Of a stretch of DNA of 64,000 bases, positions 22,149 to 33,232 are shown in pieces. The stretch is taken from positions 87,702 through 151,701 of the forward strand of contig NMRB01001776.1 of assembly GCA_002633025.1 (NCBI GenBank), given 5' to 3'. The position numbers were made by a program, and so were the translations under genes. The first letter of the stretch is position 1. Each line of letters opens with the position of its first letter. Origin of the DNA: Notospermus geniculatus (taxonomy: Eukaryota > Nemertea > Pilidiophora > Heteronemertea > Lineidae). The notes beneath the pieces are model-generated. The model did no database searches and was not told where the DNA came from. It saw only the letters and a list, made by a program, of their open reading frames with translations.

Positions 22149-22916
22149 GAAATGGTCCATGGACCATGTGCTCACCTGGGTGAATGTACCAGAAGAACAA
22201 ATGACGAATGTTAAATCCCAATGTTCCGGGGCAAGCCTTGAGTTCCAGGTACACAGGTTACCCAGACACCTGATCACACCAAGTCAGAAGATATTAGGTC
22301 AAATAGCCACAAAACATGCCACCAAATGACAAAATTTTGAACTTCGACCTCAGTGGCCTTGAAAAGTAGGTCAAATCAAAAACCTGTTACATGTCATGTA
22401 TCCCCATTAGATGCACCTATGATGAAAATTTGGAGACGATCCAGACGTTAGTTTAGGAATTATTTGAATTTGAGTTTTCATTTTTGCCACCTGGTGGCCA
22501 AAGCCAAGAATCAAATCGAACTGAAACTTGGTGTCATAGGCCAACTGACATAGGGCTGTATATGTACCAAGTTTCAGGTCAATAGCCCAAGCACTTACGA
22601 AACATGCCAGCAAATGGCAAGATTTCGGACTTTGACCTATGTGACCTTGAAAAGTAGGTCATATCACAAACCCATCAGGTATGTCATGTATCCTCATTAG
22701 ATACACCTATGATAAATATTTGGACACGATCCAGTCATCATTGGTCATTACTTCAGGAGTTACAGTATTGCACTTTTGGTGTTTGGCGTTTTGGCCACCT
22801 GGGGTCGTATGCATAAAAGTGGAATAAGCTTATTCCAGGTATAACCTAACGTTATAACATTAAGTTAAACCTGGAATAAGCTTATTCCACCTTTATGCAT
22901 ACGGGCCCTGGTGGCT
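22149..22916 (+). mobile_element. AGCT/GACGAC element, copy 5, truncated
   Basis: It starts AATGGTCCATGGACCATGTG and CTCACCTGGGTGAATGTACC, runs through two 'gaactttgacct' modules and breaks off at GGCCACCTGG|TGGC, where it abuts the GPCR fragment. A short MITE (22803-22907) sits at the break. Confidence 0.65.
22803..22907. repeat. Hairpin MITE, GGCCGTATGCATAAA family, short form
   Basis: It is inserted in CCACCTGGTGGC of the AGCT/GACGAC copy and flanked by CTGG on both sides (22799-22802 and 22908-22911). Almost the same hairpin as 1427-1530. Confidence 0.8.
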
Positions 22917-23308
22917 AGATAGATAGATGCAGTTCTTGAAACGGACCGTGTGAAACTAATATAACTATAGGCAATATTATAAAATTCAACGTATTGGTTA
23001 ACCAGGACAATATATAAATGTATTCGTAGCACAGTACTCCGTAAAATATTTCCTAATAAAACTGCGCTGTCTGCCACAGCCATAGCTCTGAGAAGAATCG
23101 AGTTTGACGTATATGGCCTCTCACGGCCGAGTACTATAAAGGAGAGACAATTCCCTACCAGGCCGAGAGGCACGATGATCAGTGTCAGGTGAACTTGCAG
23201 GATGAGTCGAAGGTACCGCCTTGAATTGCTTAAAGATTTCATTCTGTAGCCTGACAGACATCTCACCGCGCGGATTACCGGGGCTGCTGTACTGGTCTGA
23301 GTTATCAT
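22917..23308 (-). pseudogene. Rhodopsin-like GPCR, N-terminal half (TM1-TM3)
   Basis: On the minus strand a frame from ATG 23308 reads MITQTSTAAPVIRAVRC, a TM1 with the GN motif (VPLGLVGNCLSFIVLGRER), a TM2 with the conserved Asp (LLRAMAVADSAVLLGNIL), an extracellular loop and the start of TM3 (FTRSVSRTASIYL). It ends abruptly at 22917, where the AGCT/GACGAC repeat begins, before any DRY-like motif. The pattern is that of class A peptide receptors. The downstream half is missing on this strand; a matching type of half lies at 17352-17730 on the other strand. Confidence 0.65.
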
Positions 23309-23616
23309 GGTTATATCATCCCTTATTTCTGTTAGCTGATTAGACTAAGTTGTGCAACATTACATATACATGTACCTACCTATAGTGTCATATCAATCAG
23401 TGAAACCTCCATCTGTCACATTGAGTATTCAACTCCATGATTTTACTGAATCTAGAATTTCTCCTGACAAAAGTGGGAAGACTGACAAGAGAGACCAGTT
23501 CTTTATAATTTGCACACTTTAGGTCGTCTCGCCTCCCTCTTGTCGGTGATCCAATCTCTGAATGGTGAAAAATGATGACAATTCACTAAATACAGACTTG
23601 GACTTGCATCGCAGTA
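23309..23616. other. 5' flank of the GPCR fragment
   Basis: Non-coding, no repeat family recognised. If the receptor half was once expressed, its promoter would lie here, but no motif can be named. Confidence 0.3.
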
Positions 23617-23628
23617 AGGGTGGGTCTA

Positions 23629-23934
23629 CACAGGCAAAATGACGTACATACGGCGGACGTACAGCTACTTTTATATCCGCCGTATAGTACAATGGATCAT
23701 CCTCTGGACGTCCGGTGTACGTATGGCTTACGTACGGAAAAATATGTCCGCCGAGTATATGCCGTACGTATGGCATACGTACGGCATACGCCATATATCC
23801 CGCGTACATACGACGACGTACATACAAATTGAATCTAGCTACTTTTATATACGGTATATATACGCAACCAGGACTGGCGGATGTATGCCGTATATACGCC
23901 ATACGTCCGCCAGATGTACGTCAATTTCCCTGTG
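23629..23934. mobile_element. CACAGGCAAAA element, TACG-rich
   Basis: Ends CACAGGCAAAATGACGTACA and its inverse are flanked by TA on both sides. Removal restores 'gggtcTAcactagagcc'. The interior is a jumble of ACGTACGGCATACG-like words that fold back on themselves. The termini match those of the AT-rich element 27688-27980. Confidence 0.7.
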
Positions 23935-24136
23935 TACACTAGAGCCGTTGCGCTGGCGCATGCGGCAACGCTCGCGTCATCGCATTTGTGCATGCACACA
24001 CTATATGCGATTTTTAACTGCGATAGAAGGTGCGTTTGTGCATAAAAACTCGTAAAACGCAGTATATAAGCAGACGAAAAAATTTCTGATGTCCAATACA
24101 GCCATGGACGAGGAAGCAATAGATCTCGAGGTCGTC

Positions 24137-25299
24137 TATGGCATGATATTCGTTGCAATATTCAATTCTACAAAATATTTTTGTTCCAAAAATATATTCA
24201 TTCATGAATGGTAAATAATCATTCATGAGTGGTAAATATTCATGAATGAATGAAAAATATTCATTCATGAAAAAAATATTTGTTCATGAAAGAAATTATT
24301 TATTCATGAAAACAAATATTTGTTCATGACAAAATATTTGTTCATGAAAAAATATTTATTCATGAAAAATATTTGTTCATGAAAAAAATAGAAAGAAAGA
24401 AAAATTCATGAATAAATATTTTTTTCATGAAAAATTTTTCTTTCATGAATAAATATTTTTTCATGAATAAAAAAATTTTTATGAACAAATATTTTTTTCA
24501 TGAATAAATAATGTTTTTTCATGAACAAATATTTTTTTCATGAATGAATATTTACCATTCATGAATGAATATTTACCATAAATTCATGAATGAATATATT
24601 TTTGGAACCAAAATATTTTGTAGTATTGAATATGAGTGGGTGAGAACCAGAGGCTACCATCTAGCATTTTGCTCAAAAATGAGTTAAGTGCATGTATTGC
24701 CTTCTGACATGGAGTAGTTTTTTCTGCCACAGTCTACTATAATGTAGTTCCATCAGTCACTCATAGGTGGCAGCACCTCACTTTCGTTTCCATGTGAAAC
24801 TCAACAGTTGTGGGGCCAGACCCTACCAACTACATTTCAAATCCAAGATGGCAGCCCCCAGTGCCACGTGGGTCATCTTATACTACCAAAAAAATGAGGC
24901 TTCAGGACGTTGTCAACCAGCTTGATGAGGAAAAACTGTCTACTGATTCACCTCATTATCAGAACTTGGCAGATGCACCAGACGCAACTTCAAACATGCT
25001 ATTGTATTGCTATCCACAGTCAGAGTTCAGGACCTTGGCAAATTTGTTGGTGCCAGAACCTACTATCTCACTAAAATTGCCCAAAACACATTCTTTTGGC
25101 AAATATTTTTGGCTTGTTTTTTTTATGGATACATAACATGAACTATAAACTATCTTTATCCAAAAATATAAAAAATCTGACAATCCTCTGAACTTAGAGA
25201 AATAAAAAACTTTGGAGCTGTTTTTCTCAAAAAATGAAATTTGTGGGTTAGTAGACTCTGGTTCTCACCCACTCATATTGCAACGAATATCATGCCATA
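24137..25299. mobile_element. Foldback element with TTCATGAA repeats
   Basis: The left terminus (24137, TATGGCATGATATTCGTTGC) is mirrored by GCAACGAATATCATGCCATA ending at 25299. The palindrome continues through 'aatattcaattctacaaaat' and its inverse near 24620 once the insertion 24634-25274 is removed. The core is about 450 bp of TTCATGAAAAAATATTT variants on both strands. Non-coding. Confidence 0.65.
24634..25274. mobile_element. GAGTGGGTGAGAACCAGAG element
   Basis: Inverted ends GAGTGGGTGAGAACCAGAG and CTCTGGTTCTCACCCACTC, flanked by ATAT on both sides, inserted in the right terminus of 24137-25299. It holds an open frame of 108 codons from 24810 with no recognised similarity, which I do not call as a gene. 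Confidence 0.65.
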
Positions 25300-25669
25300 A
25301 TCGAGGAAGATGAACTGGTGGCTTTGATGACGTTGGTTTGGGGCGGAAACCCACGGACTGTTGGCTCCATCCCATGCTAGGCAAAAGAAAAAGGAAACGA
25401 GAATTTTTCAAGACAATTCCAGAGCTAAAAGAACACGATGGCCAGAAAAATGTGGTCTTCACCTTCTCAAGGTAATGCGTTGGCCTGTGCAGCGCGTTAA
25501 AAATTGGGAAATTTCCAATTCTTGCGGCAACGTAAAGCGATAACGCAACCGATACCAAACGCAACGCAACGATGTGGTCAACCATTAGTTTTTCTATTGG
25601 TTCAATTTTTGCGACGACGGATATGCGCGAACGCATTGCGATGACGGCTCTAGTGTATACCCACCCTTA

Positions 25670-26245
25670 GGCTGGGTTTAGGGTAGGGACACACCTAACG
25701 CGATTCGCATGCGATTGGGCGACGCATGCGTCAAAACCTTTGTTTGCGTGCAGTGCGGCGGAAAATAACAAGGGCGTTGCCGCATGCGTCATCGAATCGC
25801 GTTAGGTGTGTCCCTATCCTAACATAGAGCCACACGATACACGATCACTCGACACGGTACGTTGATATACGCGTGTGTTGATTAACTGACAATGGATTTT
25901 CCAATCTGCCGTTTACATTCGTCTATACGCGTGGGGTTACGTAGAGAGTGGAGTATATACACGTTTTGAAGAGAACGAGCATGCTCGTTCTTTCAGGCGT
26001 GTGCTGACTTCGTGGGAAGATCTCGCGTTGTTTCGAAGTACGGAGATGGGCATTTAGGATGTTTCCTCATCAAATATCACGTCCTTTCTTATTTGCATCA
26101 CGAAATGCATGATACCTAATGAAAATAATGCCAAAATTCGAGGCATCGTTCAAATGATAGAGACACGATGAAGGCCTATGTAAACCGCCGTGTTGGCGTG
26201 TCGTAATATCTTCCGTGTATCGACACGCTCTATGTAAACCCAGCC
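25670..26245. mobile_element. GGCTGGGTTTACATAGAGC element with TTA duplication
   Basis: Inverted ends around 'ggctgggttta..catagagc' and 'gctctatgtaaacccagcc' are flanked by TTA (25667-25669, 26246-26248). A 3-bp TTA duplication suits PIF/Harbinger MITEs; that class is an inference. The left terminus is split by 25680-25821. Confidence 0.6.
25680..25821. repeat. AGGGACACACCTAACGCGATTCG hairpin MITE
   Basis: Ends AGGGTAGGGACACACCTAAC and GTTAGGTGTGTCCCTATCCT are inverted; it interrupts the left terminus of 25670-26245. Confidence 0.7.
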
Positions 26246-27687
26246 TTAGAGCCAGTTTGGACGCTTAGTACGTGAGCACTTGAAATATACTGATGGTAAT
26301 CTGTCTTTTGAACCTTAGTTGCATTAACCACACCATTAGGTAATTTTCTTTTGCATTCGAGATCAAGTCAGCTTGTGGCTGTAAACTGAAACATCTAATC
26401 ATCATATACCTTCAACGATAGGTGAGTAGGCGTAATTATGTACGAAATAGACTGCCCCAATCTAAAATGAATTCATCGTTAACAGCCATTTTCGTGTGGT
26501 TAATTGCTTAATGTGTTCCATAAAGCCTTACTTCCAGTTAACACTTGCGGAGCAAAACATAGGCTACTACATGTACTGTACAGTCATGTACAGTCTGATA
26601 CTTTGAATATTGGGCAATTCTCCGGTAACAGAATTACAAATTAGAGCAAAATTTAGTCATATTTTTAGCTCCTACCCTTATCTGGCTAATACGACAGAAA
26701 CGAAATCAGTCATATCCTGGGCACATCAGTCCAAAATATATTTGAACACGTTCAATCCCAGTCTACAATTCAAGCTTAAGGAGCAGTGTTGCCCACTTTT
26801 CATGCTTTTGTTGGTAACGGAATTAATCAGACAAACAGTGCAAAACAGTCACCAACTTTCAATAAATTCTTACACAATAGGCCTACCCACAGAACGTATG
26901 ATTACAATAACAGCATGATAATACAGCTTAGGTTGTAAATTCTTAGTTCAGATATTAACCACCATCAAATCTTTCAACACCTACGAGAAATTAACATTTC
27001 TAAAGACAGTGCATGGTAACGGAATTACAAAAATTTACTTCCGAAAAGAAGGCTTCAAAGTCATATTCATCCCAACCGTATTATGTTGTACTTGTCCATT
27101 GTTCCTCAATCAAATCCTGTAGATGTGAAATCAACCAACGCACCAAGGTTTTCCCCGATGTACTCTGAGATATGGGGGGCTAAAGAAGGGTCCCAAAACT
27201 AGGTCATGTCAGGACATTCTGTGCAAAAAACATGAATTTTAATTTTCGTGGATTTATCTTGCCTTATAACTGTAAATACTTCACATTATAATTTCCAGCA
27301 GTGTTGCCTGAATCTCCTAGATTTTTTTCAGATATGCACGGGTTGTAATATCAAAGGTGAAAATAAAAATTTGATTTTGTAATATCCATTCTCTACTGGA
27401 GAATTGCCCTATTTCAAATACTACTGGGCCAATTTAAACACGGTTTGTTGCACATGAAAATATATCTTTTTGGTCATATTTATGCATCAAAATTTTTGAA
27501 ATTTGAAAATATCGTAATTATGTAATAGCTCATCAGAAAAAAAACACTAAAATTCAAACTTCTCATTATGTAATATTTTTGTGATTTTTGTTGCAGATGT
27601 GATAGAGTGGAACTTTAGGGTATAGGAAGTTGGTTCCTAGTTCCTAGTACCTTATTCAAAATTGCCCCAATAGGGAACTAGTAAATA
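26246..27687. other. Non-coding; includes a probable inverted element 26609-27412
   Basis: GGGCAATTCTCCGGTA at 26609 and the inverse TACTGGAGAATTGCCC ending at 27411 may bound an 800-bp element; the word GGTAACGGAATTA recurs at 26621, 26814 and 27015. From 27412 to 27605 lies one copy of the 'tactactgggccaat' repeat also found at 34690 and 35216. No gene seen. Confidence 0.45.
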
Positions 27688-27980
27688 CACAGGCAAAATT
27701 TTTCATCATGGGATTTATATAAATTCTATATAAATTTTATATAAGCAATTTTATATAGTTTGTATATAAAATTAATATAACATAAAATCTATATAGTATT
27801 GCCTATATAGATATTAAAAATAGAATCCACGTAAAATTTATATAAATATGTGAGATATAATTTTTCCTATATAAATTTTATGCAGGCAAAATTTTATATA
27901 AAATCTATATAGTGCGTACAGTGTATATAGATTTTTTTTTTTTTTCTATATAAAATTTATATACAAAAATTTTGCCTGTG
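27688..27980. mobile_element. CACAGGCAAAA element, AT-rich palindrome
   Basis: Ends CACAGGCAAAATTTT and AAAATTTTGCCTGTG, flanked by TA on both sides. The core consists of TATATAAATTTTATATA variants. The same sequence without this insertion occurs at 51585-51590 (cctagaatgg), giving an empty site. Confidence 0.75.
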
Positions 27981-28039
27981 TAGAATGGTTATTGTTGTGT
28001 TAGTTGCCGCTTAATCCGTCAGGAGGGAAACAATAAGAA

Positions 28040-29002
28040 TGAAATGGCCAGGGCCATTGTGCTCACCTCTGTGACAGAGTATGAAGTGTGAGTAGCCTGA
28101 TACACGGAATGGTGAAGGATTAGTGCAGAAACATCGTAACATTTACTACCGATGAGATATGGCGAAAGTCAATTTTTCAAGATGGCCGCCTGGCAGCCAT
28201 GTTGAAGTCCAATCGAACCGAAATTTGGCATATAAGTAGACGGTACCAAGACACATATTTAGGCACGGTTAAAGCATCCTAGCTCCCACTATTTATGAGG
28301 TGTGGGTCGAAGTCCATTTTTCAAGATGGCTCCCTGGCGGCCATATTTGACGTCGAATCTGACTGAAATTTACCATATATTTATATGGTACCTAGATACA
28401 TATTTTGACAACGTTAAAACATCCTACCTACTCCTATTTATAAAATGTGGGTCAAAGTCCATTTTTCAAGATGGCTTCCTGGCGGCCATATTTGATGTCC
28501 GATCGGGTTGAAATTTGGTGCATTCGTGTAGGGTGCCTAGATATATCTTCACACCAAATCACAACACTCTATGTCAAATAGCAATGAAATGTGCCACCAA
28601 ACAGTGAATTTTGAACTTTGACCTCTGTGACCTTGAAAAGTAGGTCAAATCAAAAACCCGGGATTTATGTGATGAAGTCTCATCAGAGGAACCCACCATA
28701 AAAGTTTCGTGGTTCTAGCTAACCGCATTCAGGAGATACGGCCAAAAGAAGGTTTTCGCAAAGCGCCCCCTACAGGCCAGAGTGTACAAGCAGCAGCGCT
28801 AAATTTCGGTCCAGAGATAGTTTTTACCATAGGGTACCTGTACACCAAATTTCAAGTTTGTAACCCAAGCGGTTTAGAAACGTGCCACCCCTGTTAACGA
28901 CGACGGACGACGACGACGACGACGACGGACGACGACGACGACGGACGACGACGGACGACGGACGACACACCATGGGAGAAGCTCACCTCACAGAGGTGAG
29001 CT
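28040..29002 (+). mobile_element. AGCT/GACGAC element, copy 6, complete
   Basis: It runs from TGAAATGGCCAGGGCCATTG to GGTGAGCT. The flanks ('ggagggaaacaataag' and 'aaaacacagaaatacgggg') are continuous at 59580-59615 without any element, which fixes its borders within an A-run. It has two of the 'tttttcaagatggc' modules fewer than copy 3 and a GACGAC array at 28897-28968. Confidence 0.8.
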
Positions 29003-29228
29003 AAAAACACAGAAATACGGGGAACACTGATCGACGTTACACCTGTAATGGCTGGGAATTCTGAACATGTCTGTTAATTATTGTACTAATACTATTGTAA
29101 AGAAATGAGAGGCGCTGTCAGTGGGTTGTTATAATGCGATCACATCTTGGTAGCAAGGCCAACAAGTATAATTCATTCAATCAGGCCAACCAAGTAATCT
29201 TAGCCCTAAAAACGTTTGTGGCAGGTGA

Positions 29229-29818
29229 TAGAGGGCGTGGGGTAAAATGCCCCCTTAAGCTTCCGTTACATAGAAGTATACGCTATACGAAAACGCCGGA
29301 TAACAATGGCTTCACGGTCGTCAATCTTCGGCAAGCCTTTGTTAACCGGTGTTTTCGTATACCGTATACTTCAATGTAAAGGAAGCCTAAAGGGGTAAAA
29401 TGGCCCCGTATGCCAATTTGCCCCAGCACAAGTGGGCCATTTTGCCCCCATCTATAATTTCTACATAAACATGTCCATGAATGAAATTTGACAAATCGGA
29501 CAGGAAGTTTAACCTGTCATTTTTATCACCGATTTCTACCAACGAAGCAGGCAACACCACTCGAACTTGAGAGTAATGGTCCCACTATCAACACACTTTC
29601 TTCCGATACCTACCGATAGATCAGGGCTGGAAGAATTTTTGAATTTCACACACTGCACAGAGTGAGTTGTGCAGCCACCGCCGGCATATTGTTATTGCCT
29701 GCTGTTGTGAAGGGGAAGAAGTACCATGCTTGTCAAAAAGATGGCAGCACCGCAAAGCTGGCATTCGAAAGGGTGGTCATTTTACCGGAGGGGGCCATTT
29801 TACCCCACTCTACCCTAA
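29229..29818. mobile_element. TAGAGYGTGGGGTAAAATG inverted-repeat element
   Basis: The left end 'tagagggcgtggggtaaaatg' is mirrored by 'cattttaccccactctaccc' at the right. 'ggggtaaaatggcccc' also recurs inside (29393). A perfect 114-bp hairpin (29266-29379, TTACATAGAAGTATACG) is nested in it. The ORF at 29662-29862 covers repeat ends and is not called. Confidence 0.55.
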
Positions 29819-30276
29819 CCCGGCCAGTTCTGGAATTTGTTCTGCTGAGAGTAGGCCTATAGCTTGAACGAATTACAGGAAAGGGGGCCATTTCATTTCC
29901 TGACTGTAATAATGGCGAAATTAGAATATCATGTGTGGACCAGGGTAACAAAACAATTAAAAGGAAATCAAGACTACTCCGCTGACCAGCAAGGTCCAAG
30001 AATGCAACATGACACGAAGAACTAGCCGACACTAATGACCACCATTCCCGAAGCCAAAGAATCGAACCCACCAAAGCACTACTCCACTGACAACCAGTCA
30101 AAGAATCCAACCCATTACCATATCCAAGCACTACCAGAATGAGTAGGCCTAGCCTGCTACTCTATGATAACGTAGAGAAGAGCAGACGTAAAAGTGTTTA
30201 CATCATGACGTCACTTTTCCTTCACACTTACAAAACGTAAAATTAAATGCCAGGTGAAAAAATTTCAACAGTTACT

Positions 30277-30662
30277 TAAAGGGACTAGGAAAAAATTTTC
30301 AAGCTTCGGTTATTTAAAAATGCTAGTCTTTCATGATAAATTCCTACCGTCAATTCACTTTTTCAATTAAGTGTTAATTACTGGCACCCAGACAAATCAG
30401 TTATCACCACACCATGGAGCATTCACCACGTCACTGGGAACCTAATCAACATAATAGAGTAAAAGCTCGCTCCATACAATATATACAGCGACACTGTTGA
30501 TTAGGTTCCCAGTGAATGCTCCATGCTGTGGTGATGACTGATTTGTCTGGGTGCCAGTAATTACCACTTAATTGAAAAAGTGAATTGACAGTGGGAATAT
30601 ATCATGAAAGACTAGCCTTTTGTAATAACAGAAGCTTGAAAAAATTTCCTAGTCCCTTTAAA
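30277..30662. repeat. TTAAAGGGACTAGG palindromic MITE
   Basis: Arms of about 165 bp are reverse complements (TTAAAGGGACTAGGAAA to TTTCCTAGTCCCTTTAA, with 'ctggcacccagacaaatcag' and its inverse inside). Non-coding. Confidence 0.8.
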
Positions 30663-30885
30663 TCAGTAAAAATAAATGCCAGGTAAAAATGATAGACAAG
30701 TTACTGAAAGCACGCTGGTGACTCAGATTTTATCGTACGCTATGCACCTACTTCCGGTATAGCAGACGAATTTTTTGAAGTACTTGAAAATAACATTTTT
30801 AGTACCTTTAGAGATCTGAACCACCCTGCCCCTATCACACACGCAATGAACTCGGAATGTTGTTCAACTACGCGAAGCAGTTTTT

Positions 30886-31169
30886 AGCTCACTCGTGAGC
30901 TTTTATCGTCCTGCGGCGTCCGTCGTCCGTCGTCGTCGTCGTCGTCCGTCGTCCGTTAGCAGGGCACGTTTCGTAACCGCTGGAGCTATTGATCTGAAAC
31001 TTGGTACATATATACCCCTAGGTCAGATGACCTACGACACCAAGTTTCGGTCCGATTCGATTCTTGGCTTGGCCTCCAGGTGGCCAAAACCAAAAACACA
31101 AAAAGTGCAATAACTCCTGAACTAATGACTGGATCGTCTCCAAATTTTTATCATAGGTGTATCTAATTA
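30886..31169 (-). mobile_element. AGCT/GACGAC element, copy 7, cut by gap
   Basis: Preceded by TTTTT it begins AGCTCACTCGTGAGCTTTTA, then GTC repeats, CGTTAGCAGGGCACGTTTCG and 'ggtacatatatacccctagg', and enters the gap. Confidence 0.75.
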
Positions 31170-31344
31170 NNNNNNNNNNNNNNNNNNNNNNNNNNNNNNN
31201 NNNNNNNNNNNNNNNNNNNNNNNNNNNNNNNNNNNNNNNNNNNNNNNNNNNNNNNNNNNNNNNNNNNNNNNNNNNNNNNNNNNNNNNNNNNNNNNNNNNN
31301 NNNNNNNNNNNNNNNNNNNNNNNNNNNNNNNNNNNNNNNNNNNN
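31170..31344. other. Assembly gap, 175 N
   Basis: Undetermined bases inside the 30711-32808 element. Confidence 0.99.
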
Positions 31345-31513
31345 GGTTTCGACTACAGAAATAGGATTTCTTTCCTTCCAAGGATTCTTAGAAGAATAGT
31401 TATCGGACAAATTTATAGTCCAACATATTGTTCATCTACGCTCTGAATGATTTTGATGTAAAGCACATAGATTTCTGGAAAATCGCATTTTTGAAAAAGT
31501 TACCGTACGCCAT

Positions 31514-31850
31514 TCACATAGCTGGGTGTTCTTGTACCGTACGCCATGCACCTAACATTTGGCATCTGGTGCAAATTGGCTTGACATTGAAAATCATGCC
31601 TCGCCGTTTTGTCTGAGGGGTACATTTGTCATGCTCCTTGGAGATGTCATTCTCAATTGTTCTGCAGATACAGGAAAAGATCGTGTACCATCTATTTCGA
31701 CTCGTAAGTTTTCTTCCCACATTTGTCGCACTTTCTATGCTTGACTCCATATGGTGATGGTCGACATGGTCCTCGAAGCTGGACTTGTTATAGAACCACT
31801 TGTCACAGACAAGGCATTGCCCTCTCAAGGTCGTGCTTGGCCACCTGATG
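31514..31850 (-). pseudogene. C2H2 zinc-finger fragment
   Basis: The minus strand encodes CLVCDKWFYNKSSFEDHVDH with C-x2-C-x12-H-x3-H spacing, followed by TNVGRKL and a second Cys pair (SCICRTIENDISKEH). Only one finger is complete. It may be an exon of the enclosing transposon's protein or a captured host exon. Confidence 0.4.
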
Positions 31851-31991
31851 ACTTCTGAGACTTGTTTTCGCTAAAAGAAGGCCAGACACCTCACACAATG
31901 ACTTCTGGACACTAGGCGCCTCCTCTTTCACAGTAGGAGCTATATGCGCAATAACAGCTTTGCTAAAAATGACCAAAAAAGAAAAAAAATG

Positions 31992-32201
31992 TTAAGGGTT
32001 ATGAAAAGTGGCTCGAAATCTCTAATTTTTGACGCAAAAAATCTGACTAACTGCACACACAAAATTGAAAATAAGGCTCGGAGGCCCTTCTTCTGATGCT
32101 TCCCGAGGAGCCCCGAGACTTTTTCTCAATTTTGTTTGCAGTTAGTCAGATTTTTTTGCGTCAAAATTTCGAGATATCGAGTCACTTTGCGTAACCCTTA
32201 A
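31992..32201. repeat. TAAGGGTTATG palindromic MITE, copy 2
   Basis: Same family and size as 16313-16521, ends TTAAGGGTTATGAAAAGTGG and GTCACTTTGCGTAACCCTTAA. Confidence 0.75.
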
Positions 32202-32976
32202 GAAATATACACCACAACTGTTTTCTCTGAAGTTAGTGTCACAAAGCCTATAGGATTTTATGGGACACCCCTTTTACTCCAGCAGGTCATCTGGCATGTC
32301 TGGTTCAGCTTACAATGACATCTAATCAGATTGATATTGTTTTGAACGAAAATTAGCACGGTACTGCCTTATTTGCAATTTGAGGTGCATGGCGTACGGT
32401 TGGAAAGGTGCATTGCGTACGGTGAATTTGCAAAATCGGCGTGTTTTCAACATTTACAAGGTGAATTTCCCACAGCTCTAATATGAATAATGTAAATAAT
32501 GTACCTGGCTTCCATCGTAGACAAGAATCCTGCTGTGGAACCCTTCCACTGTGATTGGTAGGAGCAAAATGTTCGTCATATTGGCCTAACACGTGCATTT
32601 TGGAAATTGGCATCAAAATTACGAAGTCACTATAGGTGACCAGCCATTCATCAAAACCACAATACCTTATCTTTCATATAATATGTTTACTACATTCGTA
32701 AAAGGGGTTGGGACAGAATTATTCTCATTTTTGTGCCCAACAAATATATTCGTCTGCTATACCGGAAGTAGGTGCATAGCGTACGATAAAATCTGAGTCA
32801 CCAGCGTGGAAAGCAGCCCAGAGCGGACAACATGTGACTACCATCCGGCGCTAACACAACAATAGCACACTTTTCACGATTTTTCACGAGTCGAAGAATT
32901 ACAGGTCCTACATGTACATGTAGTTACAATAGGCTGCAATTTTAAGTTGATATTCGAATGGTCATGGTGTCTAGCC

Positions 32977-33232
32977 TTAAAGATAATATATCACGACTTC
33001 ATTGTTTACATTCAATGTTTGTAAACATCCATGTTTACTTTATGTTATTTTGGACTTTTCGGACATGCCAACCCACTAAAATGAATACTTTTGGAATCAA
33101 CAGAATTTCTAGAGGGGCATGCCACCAACAAATTACTCATAAGACAAAGAAAGCCTGGACATAAACAAACAAAATGTAAATAAACAATGAATTTCGTGGC
33201 CCGCGAAAATACCCGTGATATATTATCTTTAA
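32977..33232. repeat. TTAAAGATAAT repeat, copy 2, with inverted ends
   Basis: Ends TTAAAGATAATATATCACG and CGTGATATATTATCTTTAA are perfect inverted repeats; the middle matches 10566-10799. Confidence 0.8.

Larger units (their letters stand above)
23617..25667. mobile_element. Outer inverted-repeat element holding three others
   Basis: Ends AGGGTGGGT(C)TACAC.. and ..GTGTATACCCACCCT are inverted repeats that continue into 'actagagccgt'/'acggctctagt' once the insertion 23629-23934 is removed. Flanks are TA. Inside, ATGGACGAGGAAGCAATAGA (24104) opens a short frame that is cut by the next insertion, and 25300-25480 has frames rich in Lys/Arg. The original element may have been coding, but no family can be named. 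Confidence 0.6.
30711..32808. mobile_element. 2.1 kb element with 60-bp terminal inverted repeats
   Basis: CACGCTGGTGACTCAGATTT (30711) to GCAGACGAA (30770) is repeated inverted at 32749-32808 with hardly any change. Inside are an AGCT/GACGAC copy, an assembly gap, a zinc-finger-like fragment, a palindromic MITE and several CGTACGCCATGCACCT words. Class unknown. Confidence 0.7.

Noticed and set aside
23639-24055. Tyr/Arg-rich frames at 23.6-24.0 kb on both strands
   Set aside because: They arise from the TACG palindromic words of a MITE and lack any domain.
24810-25136. 108-codon open frame inside the GAGTGGG element
   Set aside because: No recognisable similarity, no splice or start context; chance frame not excluded.
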